Positions 1 through 8,738 of a stretch of 64,000 bases of DNA are shown one piece after another. A program made the position numbers and the translations under genes. The stretch lies in assembly GCF_900110995.1 (NCBI RefSeq), contig NZ_FOJF01000001.1, positions 2,559,199 to 2,623,198 on the forward strand, in the 5' to 3' direction. This DNA is from Chitinophaga sp. YR573. GTDB lineage: Bacteria > Bacteroidota > Bacteroidia > Chitinophagales > Chitinophagaceae. Each line of letters begins with the position of its first letter. The first letter of the stretch is position 1. The notes under the pieces were generated by a model. That model ran no database searches, was not told where the DNA came from, and was given only the letters and a program-made list of their open reading frames with translations.

Positions 1-50
1 AGAAAACAGAAACACTGGAAAAAGCAGTAGAAAGACTCCGGAAGATATAA
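1..50 (+). CDS. 3' end of a truncated gene, possibly a PLP aminotransferase
   Basis: The third frame is open from the window edge and ends at TAA 48-50, giving a C-terminal peptide KTETLEKAVERLRKI. A rho-independent terminator follows within 10 nt, which supports a real gene end. The charged helical tail of the type 'TLEKAVERL' is common at the C-terminus of class I/II aminotransferases, but fifteen residues are not enough to identify a family, so the product is a guess. Confidence 0.45.
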   Translation, partial: KTETLEKAVERLRKI

Positions 51-56
51 AATGAA

Positions 57-89
57 AAAGCCGCTCCAGAAAAAGAGCGGCTTATCCTT
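57..89 (+). terminator. Rho-independent terminator
   Basis: Nine-base-pair perfect stem AAGCCGCTC (58-66) and GAGCGGCTT (75-83) with an eight-base loop, followed by a T-rich stretch. It closes the truncated upstream gene and, being A-rich on the other side, may also serve the carbonic anhydrase operon arriving from the right. Confidence 0.75.
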
Positions 90-129
90 TGTATATGACT
101 ACAAGCGTAGCTTGTTCCTTTGTTCAACC

Positions 130-819
130 TTAAACAGCAACAGCTTCGTGCTGTTCCCGGAAGTTCTCCCTGCCTATAACAAGGGTGTTCTCCAGGAAAG
201 TCACAACTCCTGTTTCCACATCGTATAAAGCACCCACAATACCTATTTCGCCATTCAGGATCATATTACGCAGGATATGACTCTGTTCCATGATAGCCTG
301 TACAGAACGTTCCGTGTGGATATGTGTTACTGCTTCTACAAATTCAGGATTGCTGGATGTTCTGTTTTCTTTAACCGTTTTTTCTGCATACACGGAAGGC
401 GTGATTTTATTCAACAAACCAGTAAGGTTACCCATTTCTACTTTATCACATGCACCCTTGATAGCGCCACATTTGCTATGACCGAGTACCACTATAAATT
501 TGGAACCGGCAACATTACAAGCATATTCCAGGCTTCCCAGTACATTATCAGAAATGACAGCACCAGCTAAACGGATGCTGAAAATATCTCCCAGTCCCTG
601 ATCGAAGATGAGTTCTGCAGAAGTGCGGGAATCCATACAGCTCACGATAGCTGCCATTGGCCATTGACCGTCGCGGGTATCGTTCACCTGTTGCAGCAGA
701 TTACGATGCAGTTGCAGATTATCTACAAAACGGGCATTACCGTTTTTGAGCAGGTTCAGCGCTTCTTCAGGAGTAATAGATTTCTGTGATATTTTATTTA
801 ATGTTTTCATTTTTTTCAT
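130..819 (-). CDS. Beta-class carbonic anhydrase
   Basis: Predicted zinc enzyme interconverting CO2 and bicarbonate. From the ATG at 819 it is 229 aa. The beta-class signature is complete: C-x-D-x-R in SCMDSR at about residues 60-65, and H-x-x-C in GHSKCGA at about 113-119, giving the Cys-His-Cys zinc site and the Asp-Arg dyad. The frame is open upstream to a TTG at 840, but the residues there are unlike the family; ATG 819 or ATG 810 (MKTLNK) is more likely. It lies 21 nt downstream of the SulP gene on the same strand, so the two are probably co-transcribed, with the anhydrase supplying or consuming bicarbonate moved by the transporter. No export signal is evident, so it is probably cytoplasmic. 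Confidence 0.93.
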   Translation of the reverse strand: MKKMKTLNKISQKSITPEEALNLLKNGNARFVDNLQLHRNLLQQVNDTRDGQWPMAAIVSCMDSRTSAELIFDQGLGDIFSIRLAGAVISDNVLGSLEYACNVAGSKFIVVLGHSKCGAIKGACDKVEMGNLTGLLNKITPSVYAEKTVKENRTSSNPEFVEAVTHIHTERSVQAIMEQSHILRNMILNGEIGIVGALYDVETGVVTFLENTLVIGRENFREQHEAVAV

Positions 820-840
820 TTTAAGGAGATGAATAAACAA

Positions 841-2463
841 TTAATTCAATTGCAACTCTTTTAACAATTGCTTGTGATTACCAGTTGAAATTGTATGGAC
901 ATGTCCGCTTCTTAAGGCTGCCTCATGTCCGGCATCATCTGTGTTAGCGATCTTGTATGCTTCTTTGAATCCTTTCAGCACAACAAGGATGTTTTTCTGT
1001 GGTGCTTTTACATCTTTAAATTCACGAATGCTTTCCAGCACGTCAAAATCTATGTATGTTGTTTTGCCGGCGTCAATGATCACGGTTGTATTTTCCGGCA
1101 TATGATCCAGTGTAAGCAGGATGCTGGCTTTATTCAGGAAGGATACTTCCTCTGCCAGTTCCAGGCGGATGCTGTCTCCATTCTTGTATTTCTCTTTGCG
1201 GAAAAAGTAAGAACTCTTGATATTACCTCTTAATATGGCGAAGACACTAACGATCATACCCAGTGCAATACCGATCAGCAGATCTGTAAATACGATAGCA
1301 ACCACGGTTACCAGGAAAGGAACCCACTGGTACTTACCATTTTTAAACATTTCTGTGAATATGGAAATCTTACACAGTTTATAACCGGTTACCAGTAACA
1401 CAGCTGCCAGAGTGGCCAGCGGTATTTTGTTTAACAATACAGGGATCAGTGCAGTACATATCAGCAGTAATGAACCGTGTATAATTGTAGACAGTTTAGA
1501 CTTACCACCTGCATTGATATTGGCAGAAGAGCGCACAATTACAGAGGTGACAGGTAAACCACCTACTAATCCACTTACTATGTTACCGATACCCTGTGCT
1601 TTCAGTTCCCTGTTAGGTGAAGTATACCTTTTCAGCGGATCCAGTTTATCCGTTGCTTCTACATTCAGCAGTGTTTCTACAGACGCAACAATTGCAATAG
1701 TTGCGGCAGTGATCCATACTTCCTTATTACCAATAGCGGTGAAATCCGGTGTGGTGAATTGTCCCACAAAAGCATTGAAGCTATCCGGTATTGGAAGGCT
1801 TACAAGATGAGAGGGCGCAATTGCCAGCGGACTACCGATGGAAATGAACAGTGCATTCAGTCCGGCCCCTACAATTACAGCTACCAGAGCAGAAGGGATG
1901 ATTCCTGCTTTAGGTATTTTGTTCCAGTAAAGAATGATCAGTATGGAGATAGCGGTAATTAATATGGCACCGAAATGAACATGATTCAGTATTGATAATA
2001 AGGCGATCTGGTTGTTATCATCGTCGGTCATACCACCTGCATCATACCCGAAAGCATGAGGCAATTGTTTTAATATGATGATGATACCGATAGCCGAAAG
2101 CATACCCTTGATCACATTGGATGGGAAGTAGTTGGCTACTGTACCGGCTTTTATTATTCCCAGCAGGAGTTGCATACCACCACCAATCACCAGTGCCAGC
2201 AGGAATACATCAAATGCGCCCAGTTTGGTAATCGCTGTTAACACTACAGCTGTAAGGCCGGCAGCAGGGCCGCTTACACTCATTTGTGATCCGCTTAATG
2301 CGCCAACCACAATACCACCGATTATCCCGGCAATCATACCGGAGAATAAAGGAGCTCCGGAAGCCAGCGCAATACCCAGGCATAACGGAACGGCTATCAG
2401 GAATACAACAAGACCTGATGAAAAATCACTTTTTATATTGGCAAAAACAGATGGCTTACTCAT
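841..2463 (-). CDS. SulP family anion transporter with STAS domain
   Basis: Inner-membrane secondary transporter of 540 aa (SLC26/SulP). Seen: about ten to twelve hydrophobic segments from residue 15 to about 410, with the family-typical beginning 'GLVVFLIAVPLCLGIALASG', and a C-terminal STAS domain at about 430-540 (VIIDAGKTTYIDFDVLESI). An in-frame ATG at 2496 would add 11 residues; ATG 2463 (MSKPSVF) fits the family better. Substrate cannot be read from sequence; SulP proteins carry sulfate, bicarbonate or other anions. Direct coupling to a carbonic anhydrase 21 nt downstream favours bicarbonate by inference, as with BicA-type and fused SulP-carbonic anhydrase proteins in other bacteria. 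Confidence 0.92.
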   Translation of the reverse strand: MSKPSVFANIKSDFSSGLVVFLIAVPLCLGIALASGAPLFSGMIAGIIGGIVVGALSGSQMSVSGPAAGLTAVVLTAITKLGAFDVFLLALVIGGGMQLLLGIIKAGTVANYFPSNVIKGMLSAIGIIIILKQLPHAFGYDAGGMTDDDNNQIALLSILNHVHFGAILITAISILIILYWNKIPKAGIIPSALVAVIVGAGLNALFISIGSPLAIAPSHLVSLPIPDSFNAFVGQFTTPDFTAIGNKEVWITAATIAIVASVETLLNVEATDKLDPLKRYTSPNRELKAQGIGNIVSGLVGGLPVTSVIVRSSANINAGGKSKLSTIIHGSLLLICTALIPVLLNKIPLATLAAVLLVTGYKLCKISIFTEMFKNGKYQWVPFLVTVVAIVFTDLLIGIALGMIVSVFAILRGNIKSSYFFRKEKYKNGDSIRLELAEEVSFLNKASILLTLDHMPENTTVIIDAGKTTYIDFDVLESIREFKDVKAPQKNILVVLKGFKEAYKIANTDDAGHEAALRSGHVHTISTGNHKQLLKELQLN

Positions 2464-2692
2464 AGTACAAAGGAATTGACTGTTCCGGCAGGGCATAGCT
2501 ATACCTGTTCGCTAACGTGGTAAAGCAAAGTCCTGCGGACACTAATTAATTAATAAAATAAATAGAGAAAAACGAGGCGACATACGAATGGTATGCACCA
2601 GAAGGTGGTAGTTTATAGCCTATAACAGTTAATGACAGTCACATGCGGACGCATGCATAATAAATGAATGTAGTTAAAAGACTATAAACAGA

Positions 2693-2983
2693 TTAGCAAT
2701 TGGGTGGAGGGCAGTGGATCTCTCTTGCAGGGCCCAGAGGAATTTCTGCAAAGAAATTGTAATGAGTACTGGTAAAGAATAATGATGGTGCATATTGGAG
2801 AGAGGGATCGTATACCTTTAAGAACTTAAGTTCTTTAGTAAGCTTAACGAGGTCACTGCAACCATCTACCGGATGTTCTTCAACAATCTGGTTATTAAAC
2901 AATAATCTTCCCATCTCCTTTATTGGAAGGAGCTGTGTACTCATCAGTACCAGAAGAAATATGCCTAAAACCTTTTTCATCAT
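2693..2983 (-). CDS. Small secreted protein of unknown function
   Basis: 96 aa with an N-terminal signal-like segment (MMKKVLGIFLLVLMS) and a short C-terminal tail HCPPPNC with two cysteines; a third cysteine sits at about residue 42. The pattern of a short secreted protein with a Cys/Pro-rich end is seen repeatedly in Bacteroidota and is often annotated only as hypothetical. I do not recognise a function. It stands alone between the SulP operon and PadR, with its own promoter box ending seven nt before the start codon and a dyad further upstream. Confidence 0.75.
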   Translation of the reverse strand: MMKKVLGIFLLVLMSTQLLPIKEMGRLLFNNQIVEEHPVDGCSDLVKLTKELKFLKVYDPSLQYAPSLFFTSTHYNFFAEIPLGPAREIHCPPPNC

Positions 2984-2990
2984 GTTGTTA

Positions 2991-3024
2991 CAAAAGTAGG
3001 TAAGCGAAATTTACTTTGGTAAAT
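2991..3024 (-). promoter_or_regulatory. Promoter and possible operator of the small secreted protein gene
   Basis: On the minus strand TACTTTTG (2991-2998) is an exact TAnnTTTG -7 box, only 7 nt from the ATG at 2983. A dyad ATTTAC-TTTG-GTAAAT (3009-3024) lies where a regulator could overlap the -33 region. The rest of 2984-3308 holds no gene other than the PadR promoter on the other strand. Confidence 0.55.
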
Positions 3025-3223
3025 ATACGGATTAAAAAAATGTTAAAAGAGGTTTAAGCAGCCAACCCGGTTCATTTCATCCCGATATATTACCGTTCAT
3101 CACAAACAGCCAAACTTACTTATATAAGTAAAAATGGTCTTAAAGCTTTGATAGTGGCTTTATCACCACTGCAAATCTGGTAGCCTTCTAAGCAAGTTAT
3201 TTTGCTTTCTATGGTATTGTGTA

Positions 3224-3255
3224 TTGCATAGTAGTATGTTTTCTCTATCTTTGTA
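3224..3255 (+). promoter_or_regulatory. Bacteroidota-type promoter of the padR-pspC operon
   Basis: TTG at 3224-3226, 21 nt spacer, then TATCTTTG at 3248-3255, an exact match to the TAnnTTTG -7 box. Transcription would start near 3260, about 50 nt ahead of the PadR start codon. Confidence 0.65.
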
Positions 3256-3308
3256 TTGTAATTATCAAACACCAATGTTTTATATGTTTTTAATAAAGCT
3301 CACTTGCC

Positions 3309-3641
3309 ATGAACATAGATAACACACAATCACAGATGAGAAAGGGGGTGCTGGAATTCTGCATTCTCTCTATCATCAAGCAAGGCGAGGCTTATCCTTC
3401 AGACATTATTGAAAAAATGAAAGAAGCAAAGCTGGACACCCTGGAAGGGACCCTTTACCCGCTACTAACAAGATTGAAAAATGCAGAGTTGCTCACATAC
3501 AGATGGGTAGAAAGCAGCTCGGGGCCCCCACGTAAATATTTTTCCATGACCGAGAAAGGAGAAAACTTCTACAAGGAACTGGAAACAACCTGGAACGAGC
3601 TGGCCAATGCAGTCCATCAGCTCACAAGTAACAAAGAATAA
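3309..3641 (+). CDS. PadR family transcriptional regulator
   Basis: 110-aa winged-helix DNA-binding protein of the short PadR subfamily. Seen: MRKGVLEFCILSIIKQGEAYPSDI, the 'GTLYPLLTRLKNAELL' recognition helix region at about 45-62, and the wing 'GPPRKYFSMTEKG' at about 70-83. The C-terminal dimerisation helix is short. It sits 43 nt ahead of the PspC-domain gene in the same orientation. PadR-PspC pairs are frequent in Bacteroidota, so it probably autoregulates this envelope-related operon; the signal is not visible in the sequence. Confidence 0.93.
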   Translation: MNIDNTQSQMRKGVLEFCILSIIKQGEAYPSDIIEKMKEAKLDTLEGTLYPLLTRLKNAELLTYRWVESSSGPPRKYFSMTEKGENFYKELETTWNELANAVHQLTSNKE

Positions 3642-3684
3642 ATCCATCCAAATACCACAACCTTAATTAAACATTGATCAGCAA

Positions 3685-5445
3685 ATGAAAAAGATTATTA
3701 ATATAAACCTGGCCAGCCGCCTTATTCCCATTGAGGATAGCGCATATGAGATATTGCGGCAGTATCTGGACAGTCTGAAGCGGTACTTTGCCCGTGAAGA
3801 AGGAGCTGATGAGATTGTAGGGGACATTGAAAGCCGTATAGCAGAATTATTCCAGGACACACTTAAGAAAGGCGCCCATTGTATTACCGATGAGGATGTA
3901 CAGGCGATGAAATCTGCCATGGGTACCCCGGAGCAGTTTGATAGCGCATCAGATGCCGGCACACAAACAAAAGATTTCGCACAGGAGTCTTTATTTGATA
4001 AAGCCCGCCCGCGTAAACGCCTGTACCGCGATCCGGACAGTAAAGTACTGGGTGGTGTATGTGGTGGGCTGGGTGCTTACCTGAACGTAGACCCCGTTAT
4101 CTTCAGAATTATCTTTGCCTTACTGGCAGTAGGTGGTTTTGGTACCGGTATCCTGATCTACTTCATATTATGGATGGCTACTCCCGAAGCGAATACCGCT
4201 ACGGAAAAACTGGAAATGAGAGGAGAACGCATAGACGTTAACAATATAAAGGCTACCGTTCAGGACGAAATCAACGCCATGAAAGGTCACCTGAAGAATG
4301 TGGGGGAGGACGTGCGAAATTTTTCTCAGGGCCGGGGAAAACAAGTTGGTAATGATATAGAACGCTTTTTCCGTAGCCTCTTCGGAGGATTGGCAAAAGC
4401 GATCGTATTCCTGACTAAAGGTTTCTTTTATTTCTTTGCTGCCATCATCCTGCTGGTATTGTTTGTCACAGGAATCATGATTGCAGTTGCTTCTCCGGTC
4501 CTTTTCCCGCTGAAAGACCTGCTACTGTCAGGCACTTTACAAAACCTGATCTTCTGGCCAACCCTGTTTTTAGTGATTGGAGTTCCGATCGTAGGGCTGA
4601 TCGTATTCTTCATCCGCAAAATGACCGGGATAAAAGAAACAAACCGTTATGTAGGATACACCCTTAGCTTCTTATGGCTGGTAGGCGTATTCGGTACAAT
4701 ACTGCTTGTTGTATCTGTCGGGAAGGATTTCAGGGCCGGTTATGGTTATCCTGTAAAAGAAAAAATTGCAATCATGCAACCTTCTCACGGAAAGCTCGTC
4801 ATTAAGAAAGGGGAAGATATTGTTGATGTGGATGATATGGGGTTTTTTGACGGGAACCTTCGTATGACAGAGGATACTGTAATTATTGGGGATGTGCGGA
4901 TAAAAATGGAAAAGAGCCCGAATGATAGCTTCCAGGTAGAAGTACAACGTACTTCGCGTGGCCGGAATATCACTCAGGCGAGAATGCTGGCACAACAAAT
5001 CAGTTTCCAGGTTACACAGCAGGATTCAATTCTGTATCTGCCATCAGGATTTTCAATTCCCCGGAATTCTAAATATCGTGGTCAGCGCCTTGTTGTAATC
5101 ATCAGGGTCCCGGTAGGTAAGAAAGTGGATATTGATAATGATGTATACGATCATTATCATTTTATCAGGGACTGGAACGATGATGACTTCGATAATGAGA
5201 ACCAGGAACATGTGGAATTGAAAATGACCACAGACGGGGTTAATAGCATTCACATAGAGAAGAACACCAATAAGGAGGGATTAAAAGAATCAAAGGATTC
5301 TCTGGACAATAGCTATCATTATAAAAGTCACGAAAAACAAAATACCACACCCATAGACGATAGTGGGGATCATTCTAAGCCAGCAAAAGACACCGAGATG
5401 GATATTGATGTAGTTTTCAATAGTCTGTACAACCTGATTAAGTGA
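3685..5445 (+). CDS. PspC domain-containing membrane protein
   Basis: 586 aa. An N-terminal cytosolic helical region (about 1-95) is followed by a PspC domain at about 110-175 (RLYRDPDSKVLGGVCGGLGAYLNVDP, then a transmembrane segment). Further transmembrane segments lie at about 240-280, 290-312 and 325-345, and a hydrophilic C-terminal half (about 360-586) ends in a low-complexity acidic and Asn/Lys-rich tail. PspC domains are known from phage-shock envelope stress systems; no PspA or PspB is nearby. Operon with padR upstream. Long multidomain PspC proteins like this are usual in Bacteroidota, and their exact role is not established. Confidence 0.88.
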   Translation: MKKIININLASRLIPIEDSAYEILRQYLDSLKRYFAREEGADEIVGDIESRIAELFQDTLKKGAHCITDEDVQAMKSAMGTPEQFDSASDAGTQTKDFAQESLFDKARPRKRLYRDPDSKVLGGVCGGLGAYLNVDPVIFRIIFALLAVGGFGTGILIYFILWMATPEANTATEKLEMRGERIDVNNIKATVQDEINAMKGHLKNVGEDVRNFSQGRGKQVGNDIERFFRSLFGGLAKAIVFLTKGFFYFFAAIILLVLFVTGIMIAVASPVLFPLKDLLLSGTLQNLIFWPTLFLVIGVPIVGLIVFFIRKMTGIKETNRYVGYTLSFLWLVGVFGTILLVVSVGKDFRAGYGYPVKEKIAIMQPSHGKLVIKKGEDIVDVDDMGFFDGNLRMTEDTVIIGDVRIKMEKSPNDSFQVEVQRTSRGRNITQARMLAQQISFQVTQQDSILYLPSGFSIPRNSKYRGQRLVVIIRVPVGKKVDIDNDVYDHYHFIRDWNDDDFDNENQEHVELKMTTDGVNSIHIEKNTNKEGLKESKDSLDNSYHYKSHEKQNTTPIDDSGDHSKPAKDTEMDIDVVFNSLYNLIK

Positions 5446-5517
5446 TGAATAGATATAGTCAGTTGCTGATCAAATATGTTTATCACAATAAGTTCAATAG
5501 TTAAAGAAATGAAAATT

Positions 5518-5541
5518 ACCACGGTTTTTACCGTGGTTTTT
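5518..5541 (+). terminator. Rho-independent terminator after pspC
   Basis: Stem ACCACGG (5518-5524) and CCGTGGT (5531-5537), six-base loop, then a T run interrupted by one C. It separates the padR-pspC operon from feoB. Confidence 0.85.
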
Positions 5542-5604
5542 CATTTAACATAGTCTTTGCAGAACTTTTTCCCGATATGATAACAGCCCTCCCGTATTAA
5601 TTCA

Positions 5605-5612
5605 TAGTTTTG
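5605..5612 (+). promoter_or_regulatory. Probable -7 promoter box of feoB
   Basis: TAGTTTTG matches TAnnTTTG exactly and lies 35 nt before the feoB ATG. No convincing -33 TTTG was seen at the usual distance. No Fur-box-like palindrome could be recognised with confidence by eye. Confidence 0.45.
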
Positions 5613-5647
5613 CTTTTTTAATCGTTTTATCAGGATAAGGATAAGGA

Positions 5648-7783
5648 ATGCTGCAGGCAACAAAAAACGCATCGATTAATATTGCGCTGGTAGGAAATCC
5701 GAATAGTGGGAAAAGTTCGCTGTTTAATGCATTAACTGGCCTTAACCAGAAAGTGGGTAATTTTCCAGGGGTAACAGTAGATAAAAAAACAGGTAGTGCC
5801 AACATCTCTGCCAATCTGCAAGCCAATATCATTGACCTGCCAGGTACTTACAGCTTATATCCTAAAGGTGCTGACGAATTTGTAACCTACGACGTGCTGG
5901 TAAATCCTAACGGAGAACAGCCAGACATGATCCTGATCATTGCCGATGCAGCCAACCTGAAACGAAACCTCCTCTTTTGCTCCCAGATCATAGACCTTAA
6001 AATACCGGTAATTATCGGCCTTACCATGATGGATATTGCCCGTAAAAAGGGAGTGGAAATCGATGAAGCCGGTCTGGAAAGAGAACTCGGCGTACCCGTA
6101 GTAACCATCAATCCCCGCAAGAACAAAGGACTCGTAGAACTGAAGAAAACGATAGAGCTGCTCTCCAAAGAAAAACATGTGGCTCCTCCCCGTGATTTTA
6201 TAGACAGCCGTACACTGGCACCGGAAGTATTGCAGGTGGTTAAACAATTCGTAACTACCCGTAGTGATTATGCCGCCCTGCACATGGCCGTTAACTACCA
6301 GGAACTATCATTCCTGAACGGTGGACAAAAACTGGCCATTACCAACGCGATCCAGGAATACCACTTCAATAAAACCAAAGTGCAGGCAGAAGAGATCATG
6401 CAGCGATATGCCCGCATTAAACATATTATGAAGATAGCGGTAGTGGAAGCCGATCCGTTACAAAAACAATTGCAGACAGAAAAGCTGGACAATCTCCTGC
6501 TGCACCGCTTCTGGGGATATGCTATCCTGATGGGTGTAATGTTCATCATGTTCCAGAGTATTTTCTGGCTGGCATCCTTTCCTATGGATTGGATAGAAGC
6601 TGCCTTTGGTGCATTGAGCGGCAAGCTGACAGATATCCTGCCCGAAAGCCAGTTAACAGATATCCTGGTGAAAGGGGTTGTTGCCGGATTGGGTGGAATC
6701 GCCGTATTTGTTCCGCAGATCATGATCCTTTTCGGGTTTATCACCATCCTGGAAGATACTGGTTACATGGCCCGTATCAGCTTTCTCACAGACAGGCTGA
6801 TGCGTCAGGTGGGTCTTAACGGTAAATCCGTAATGCCCCTGATCAGTGGGGTGGCCTGTGCCGTACCGGCTATTATGGCTACGCGTAATATTGAGAACCG
6901 TAAGGAGCGTCTGATCACAATTATGATCACGCCTTTAATGAGTTGCTCTGCCCGCCTGCCCATTTATACTATAATGATCGCCCTGGTGATCCCCAATAAA
7001 CCATTCCTTGGCATCCTCAATTTACAGGGGCTGGTAATGATGGGCCTATATCTTTTAGGATTTGTAATGGCATTGATTATTGCTGCCATCATGAAATTCT
7101 TCATTGCTATTAAGGAAAAGAGCTACTTTATTATGGAGCTGCCGGTGTACCGGGCTCCCCGCTGGAAGAATGTAGGTACTACCATGGTACAAAAGGCGAA
7201 GATCTTTATTACGGATGCCGGTAAAGTGATCATGGTCATTTCTGTAATACTCTGGTTCCTGGCCAGTTATGGACCTACAGAGAAAATGCACGCGGTTGAT
7301 ACAAGATATGAACAGCTTACGACTGCTAATCCTGCACAAAAAGATGAGCTGCTGAGAGAAAAGGAATCAGAGAAACTTGCTAATTCCTATGCAGGTATAT
7401 TAGGTCATGCTATTGAACCAGCTATCCGCCCGCTTGGGTTCGACTGGAAAATAGGCATTGCATTGATCACCTCCTTTGCTGCACGTGAAGTCTTTGTAGG
7501 CACAATGGCTACATTGTACAGCGTAGGGGAAAACCCCGAAGATAATGATGCCACTCTCAGGCAGAAAATGAGCGGCGCTACCTGGAGGGACGGCCGCCCT
7601 GTATACACATTGGCCAGTGGGTTGTCCCTGATGTTGTTCTATGCTTTTGCCATGCAGTGTATGAGTACGCTGGCGATAGTGAAGCGGGAAACGAAATCAT
7701 GGAAATATCCTGCTATACAGTTTGTTTATATGACGGCCCTTGCTTACGGCTTTAGCCTGCTTGCTTTCCAGTTATTTAAATAG
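5648..7783 (+). CDS. feoB: Ferrous iron transport protein B
   Basis: Inner-membrane Fe(II) transporter of 711 aa with a cytosolic N-terminal G domain. Seen: G1 GNPNSGKSS at 16-24, the FeoB-typical G2 region VGNFPGVTVDKKTG, G3 DLPG at 63-66, and a C-terminal membrane region from about 285 with the two 'gate' repeats, including SGVACAVPAIMATR and the AAREVFVGTMATLYS segment. The G4 position reads TMMD (126-129), where FeoB and other G proteins usually have N-x-x-D. No feoA or feoC is adjacent, which differs from many operons. It is transcribed alone, with a terminator ahead and the M28 peptidase 58 nt behind. Confidence 0.96.
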   Translation: MLQATKNASINIALVGNPNSGKSSLFNALTGLNQKVGNFPGVTVDKKTGSANISANLQANIIDLPGTYSLYPKGADEFVTYDVLVNPNGEQPDMILIIADAANLKRNLLFCSQIIDLKIPVIIGLTMMDIARKKGVEIDEAGLERELGVPVVTINPRKNKGLVELKKTIELLSKEKHVAPPRDFIDSRTLAPEVLQVVKQFVTTRSDYAALHMAVNYQELSFLNGGQKLAITNAIQEYHFNKTKVQAEEIMQRYARIKHIMKIAVVEADPLQKQLQTEKLDNLLLHRFWGYAILMGVMFIMFQSIFWLASFPMDWIEAAFGALSGKLTDILPESQLTDILVKGVVAGLGGIAVFVPQIMILFGFITILEDTGYMARISFLTDRLMRQVGLNGKSVMPLISGVACAVPAIMATRNIENRKERLITIMITPLMSCSARLPIYTIMIALVIPNKPFLGILNLQGLVMMGLYLLGFVMALIIAAIMKFFIAIKEKSYFIMELPVYRAPRWKNVGTTMVQKAKIFITDAGKVIMVISVILWFLASYGPTEKMHAVDTRYEQLTTANPAQKDELLREKESEKLANSYAGILGHAIEPAIRPLGFDWKIGIALITSFAAREVFVGTMATLYSVGENPEDNDATLRQKMSGATWRDGRPVYTLASGLSLMLFYAFAMQCMSTLAIVKRETKSWKYPAIQFVYMTALAYGFSLLAFQLFK

Positions 7784-7841
7784 GTATTACGAAATGCAGA
7801 CGCAGGGAAATACCTTATATTGCAATAGTCAATCATAAGGC

Positions 7842-8738
7842 ATGAAAATACTACCTGTTTGTTTATTTCTCTTTATGGGGTTTACAGCCCAAGCCCAGTC
7901 TTCCATAGATTCCCTGCAATTAATAAAGGATATCCGTACACTCTCTTCGGATAAATTTGAAGGCCGGCGTACAGGCAGCAAGGGAAGCCGCATGGCACAG
8001 TTCTACCTGAAAGACCGTTTTAAGCAGATCGGCATAGAACCTTACCACAATACTTTTGAGTATCCGTTCTTTTTCCCGGAAGGCGAAAAGCAAACCATGG
8101 GTACCAATCTCTTTGGTTACATCAAAGGGAAGACAGATTCTATCATCGTAGTATCCGCGCACTATGACCACCTGGGAATCAAAAAGGAACAGGCCGGTAA
8201 AGACAGTATATATAATGGTGCTGATGATAATGCCTCTGGCGTAGGTGCCTTACTGGCGATTGCCACATATTTTAAAAAGCATACTCCGGAACATACACTG
8301 CTCATTGTCACCTTTGATGGGGAAGAAGAAGGTTTACAGGGAGCGAAGGCTTTTCTGAAACAGCCCCCCGTACCGGCAACCCAGATGGTCCTCAATATTA
8401 ATATGGACATGGTGAGCCGTAATGATAAGAATGAATTGTATGTATGCGGACTTACCCAGTTCCCCCAGTTAAAGAAATATGTAGACTTATCTCCTGACGG
8501 GAATGTAAAATTACTCTCCGGACACGACCATAAAGAAGATGGTGCACAGAACTGGATTAACCAGAGCGACCATTATGAATTTTATAAGATGAAGATCCCG
8601 GCTTTATACTTTGGTGTGGAAGATCATCCTGATTATCATCAGCTCTCGGATGAGTTTGAACATATCCAGCCTTCTTTTTATTACCAGGCTACCCAACGTG
8701 TTTTAAAAGTAATACTGGCTGCGGATAAAGGCATTTAA
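7842..8738 (+). CDS. M28 family metallopeptidase
   Basis: 298-aa exported zinc aminopeptidase-like protein. A signal peptide ends at about residue 19 (TAQAQS). Di-zinc ligands of family M28 are visible: H107 in SAHYDH, D128 or D129 in GADDNASG, E161/E162 in DGEEEG (catalytic Glu and ligand), D189 in NINMDM, and a late His in the segment EDHPDYHQLSDEFEHI. Length matches single-domain M28 enzymes without a PA insertion. Substrate is unknown; family members remove N-terminal residues or cyclise N-terminal Gln. Its stop codon overlaps the stop of the convergent DUF922 gene. Confidence 0.93.
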   Translation: MKILPVCLFLFMGFTAQAQSSIDSLQLIKDIRTLSSDKFEGRRTGSKGSRMAQFYLKDRFKQIGIEPYHNTFEYPFFFPEGEKQTMGTNLFGYIKGKTDSIIVVSAHYDHLGIKKEQAGKDSIYNGADDNASGVGALLAIATYFKKHTPEHTLLIVTFDGEEEGLQGAKAFLKQPPVPATQMVLNINMDMVSRNDKNELYVCGLTQFPQLKKYVDLSPDGNVKLLSGHDHKEDGAQNWINQSDHYEFYKMKIPALYFGVEDHPDYHQLSDEFEHIQPSFYYQATQRVLKVILAADKGI

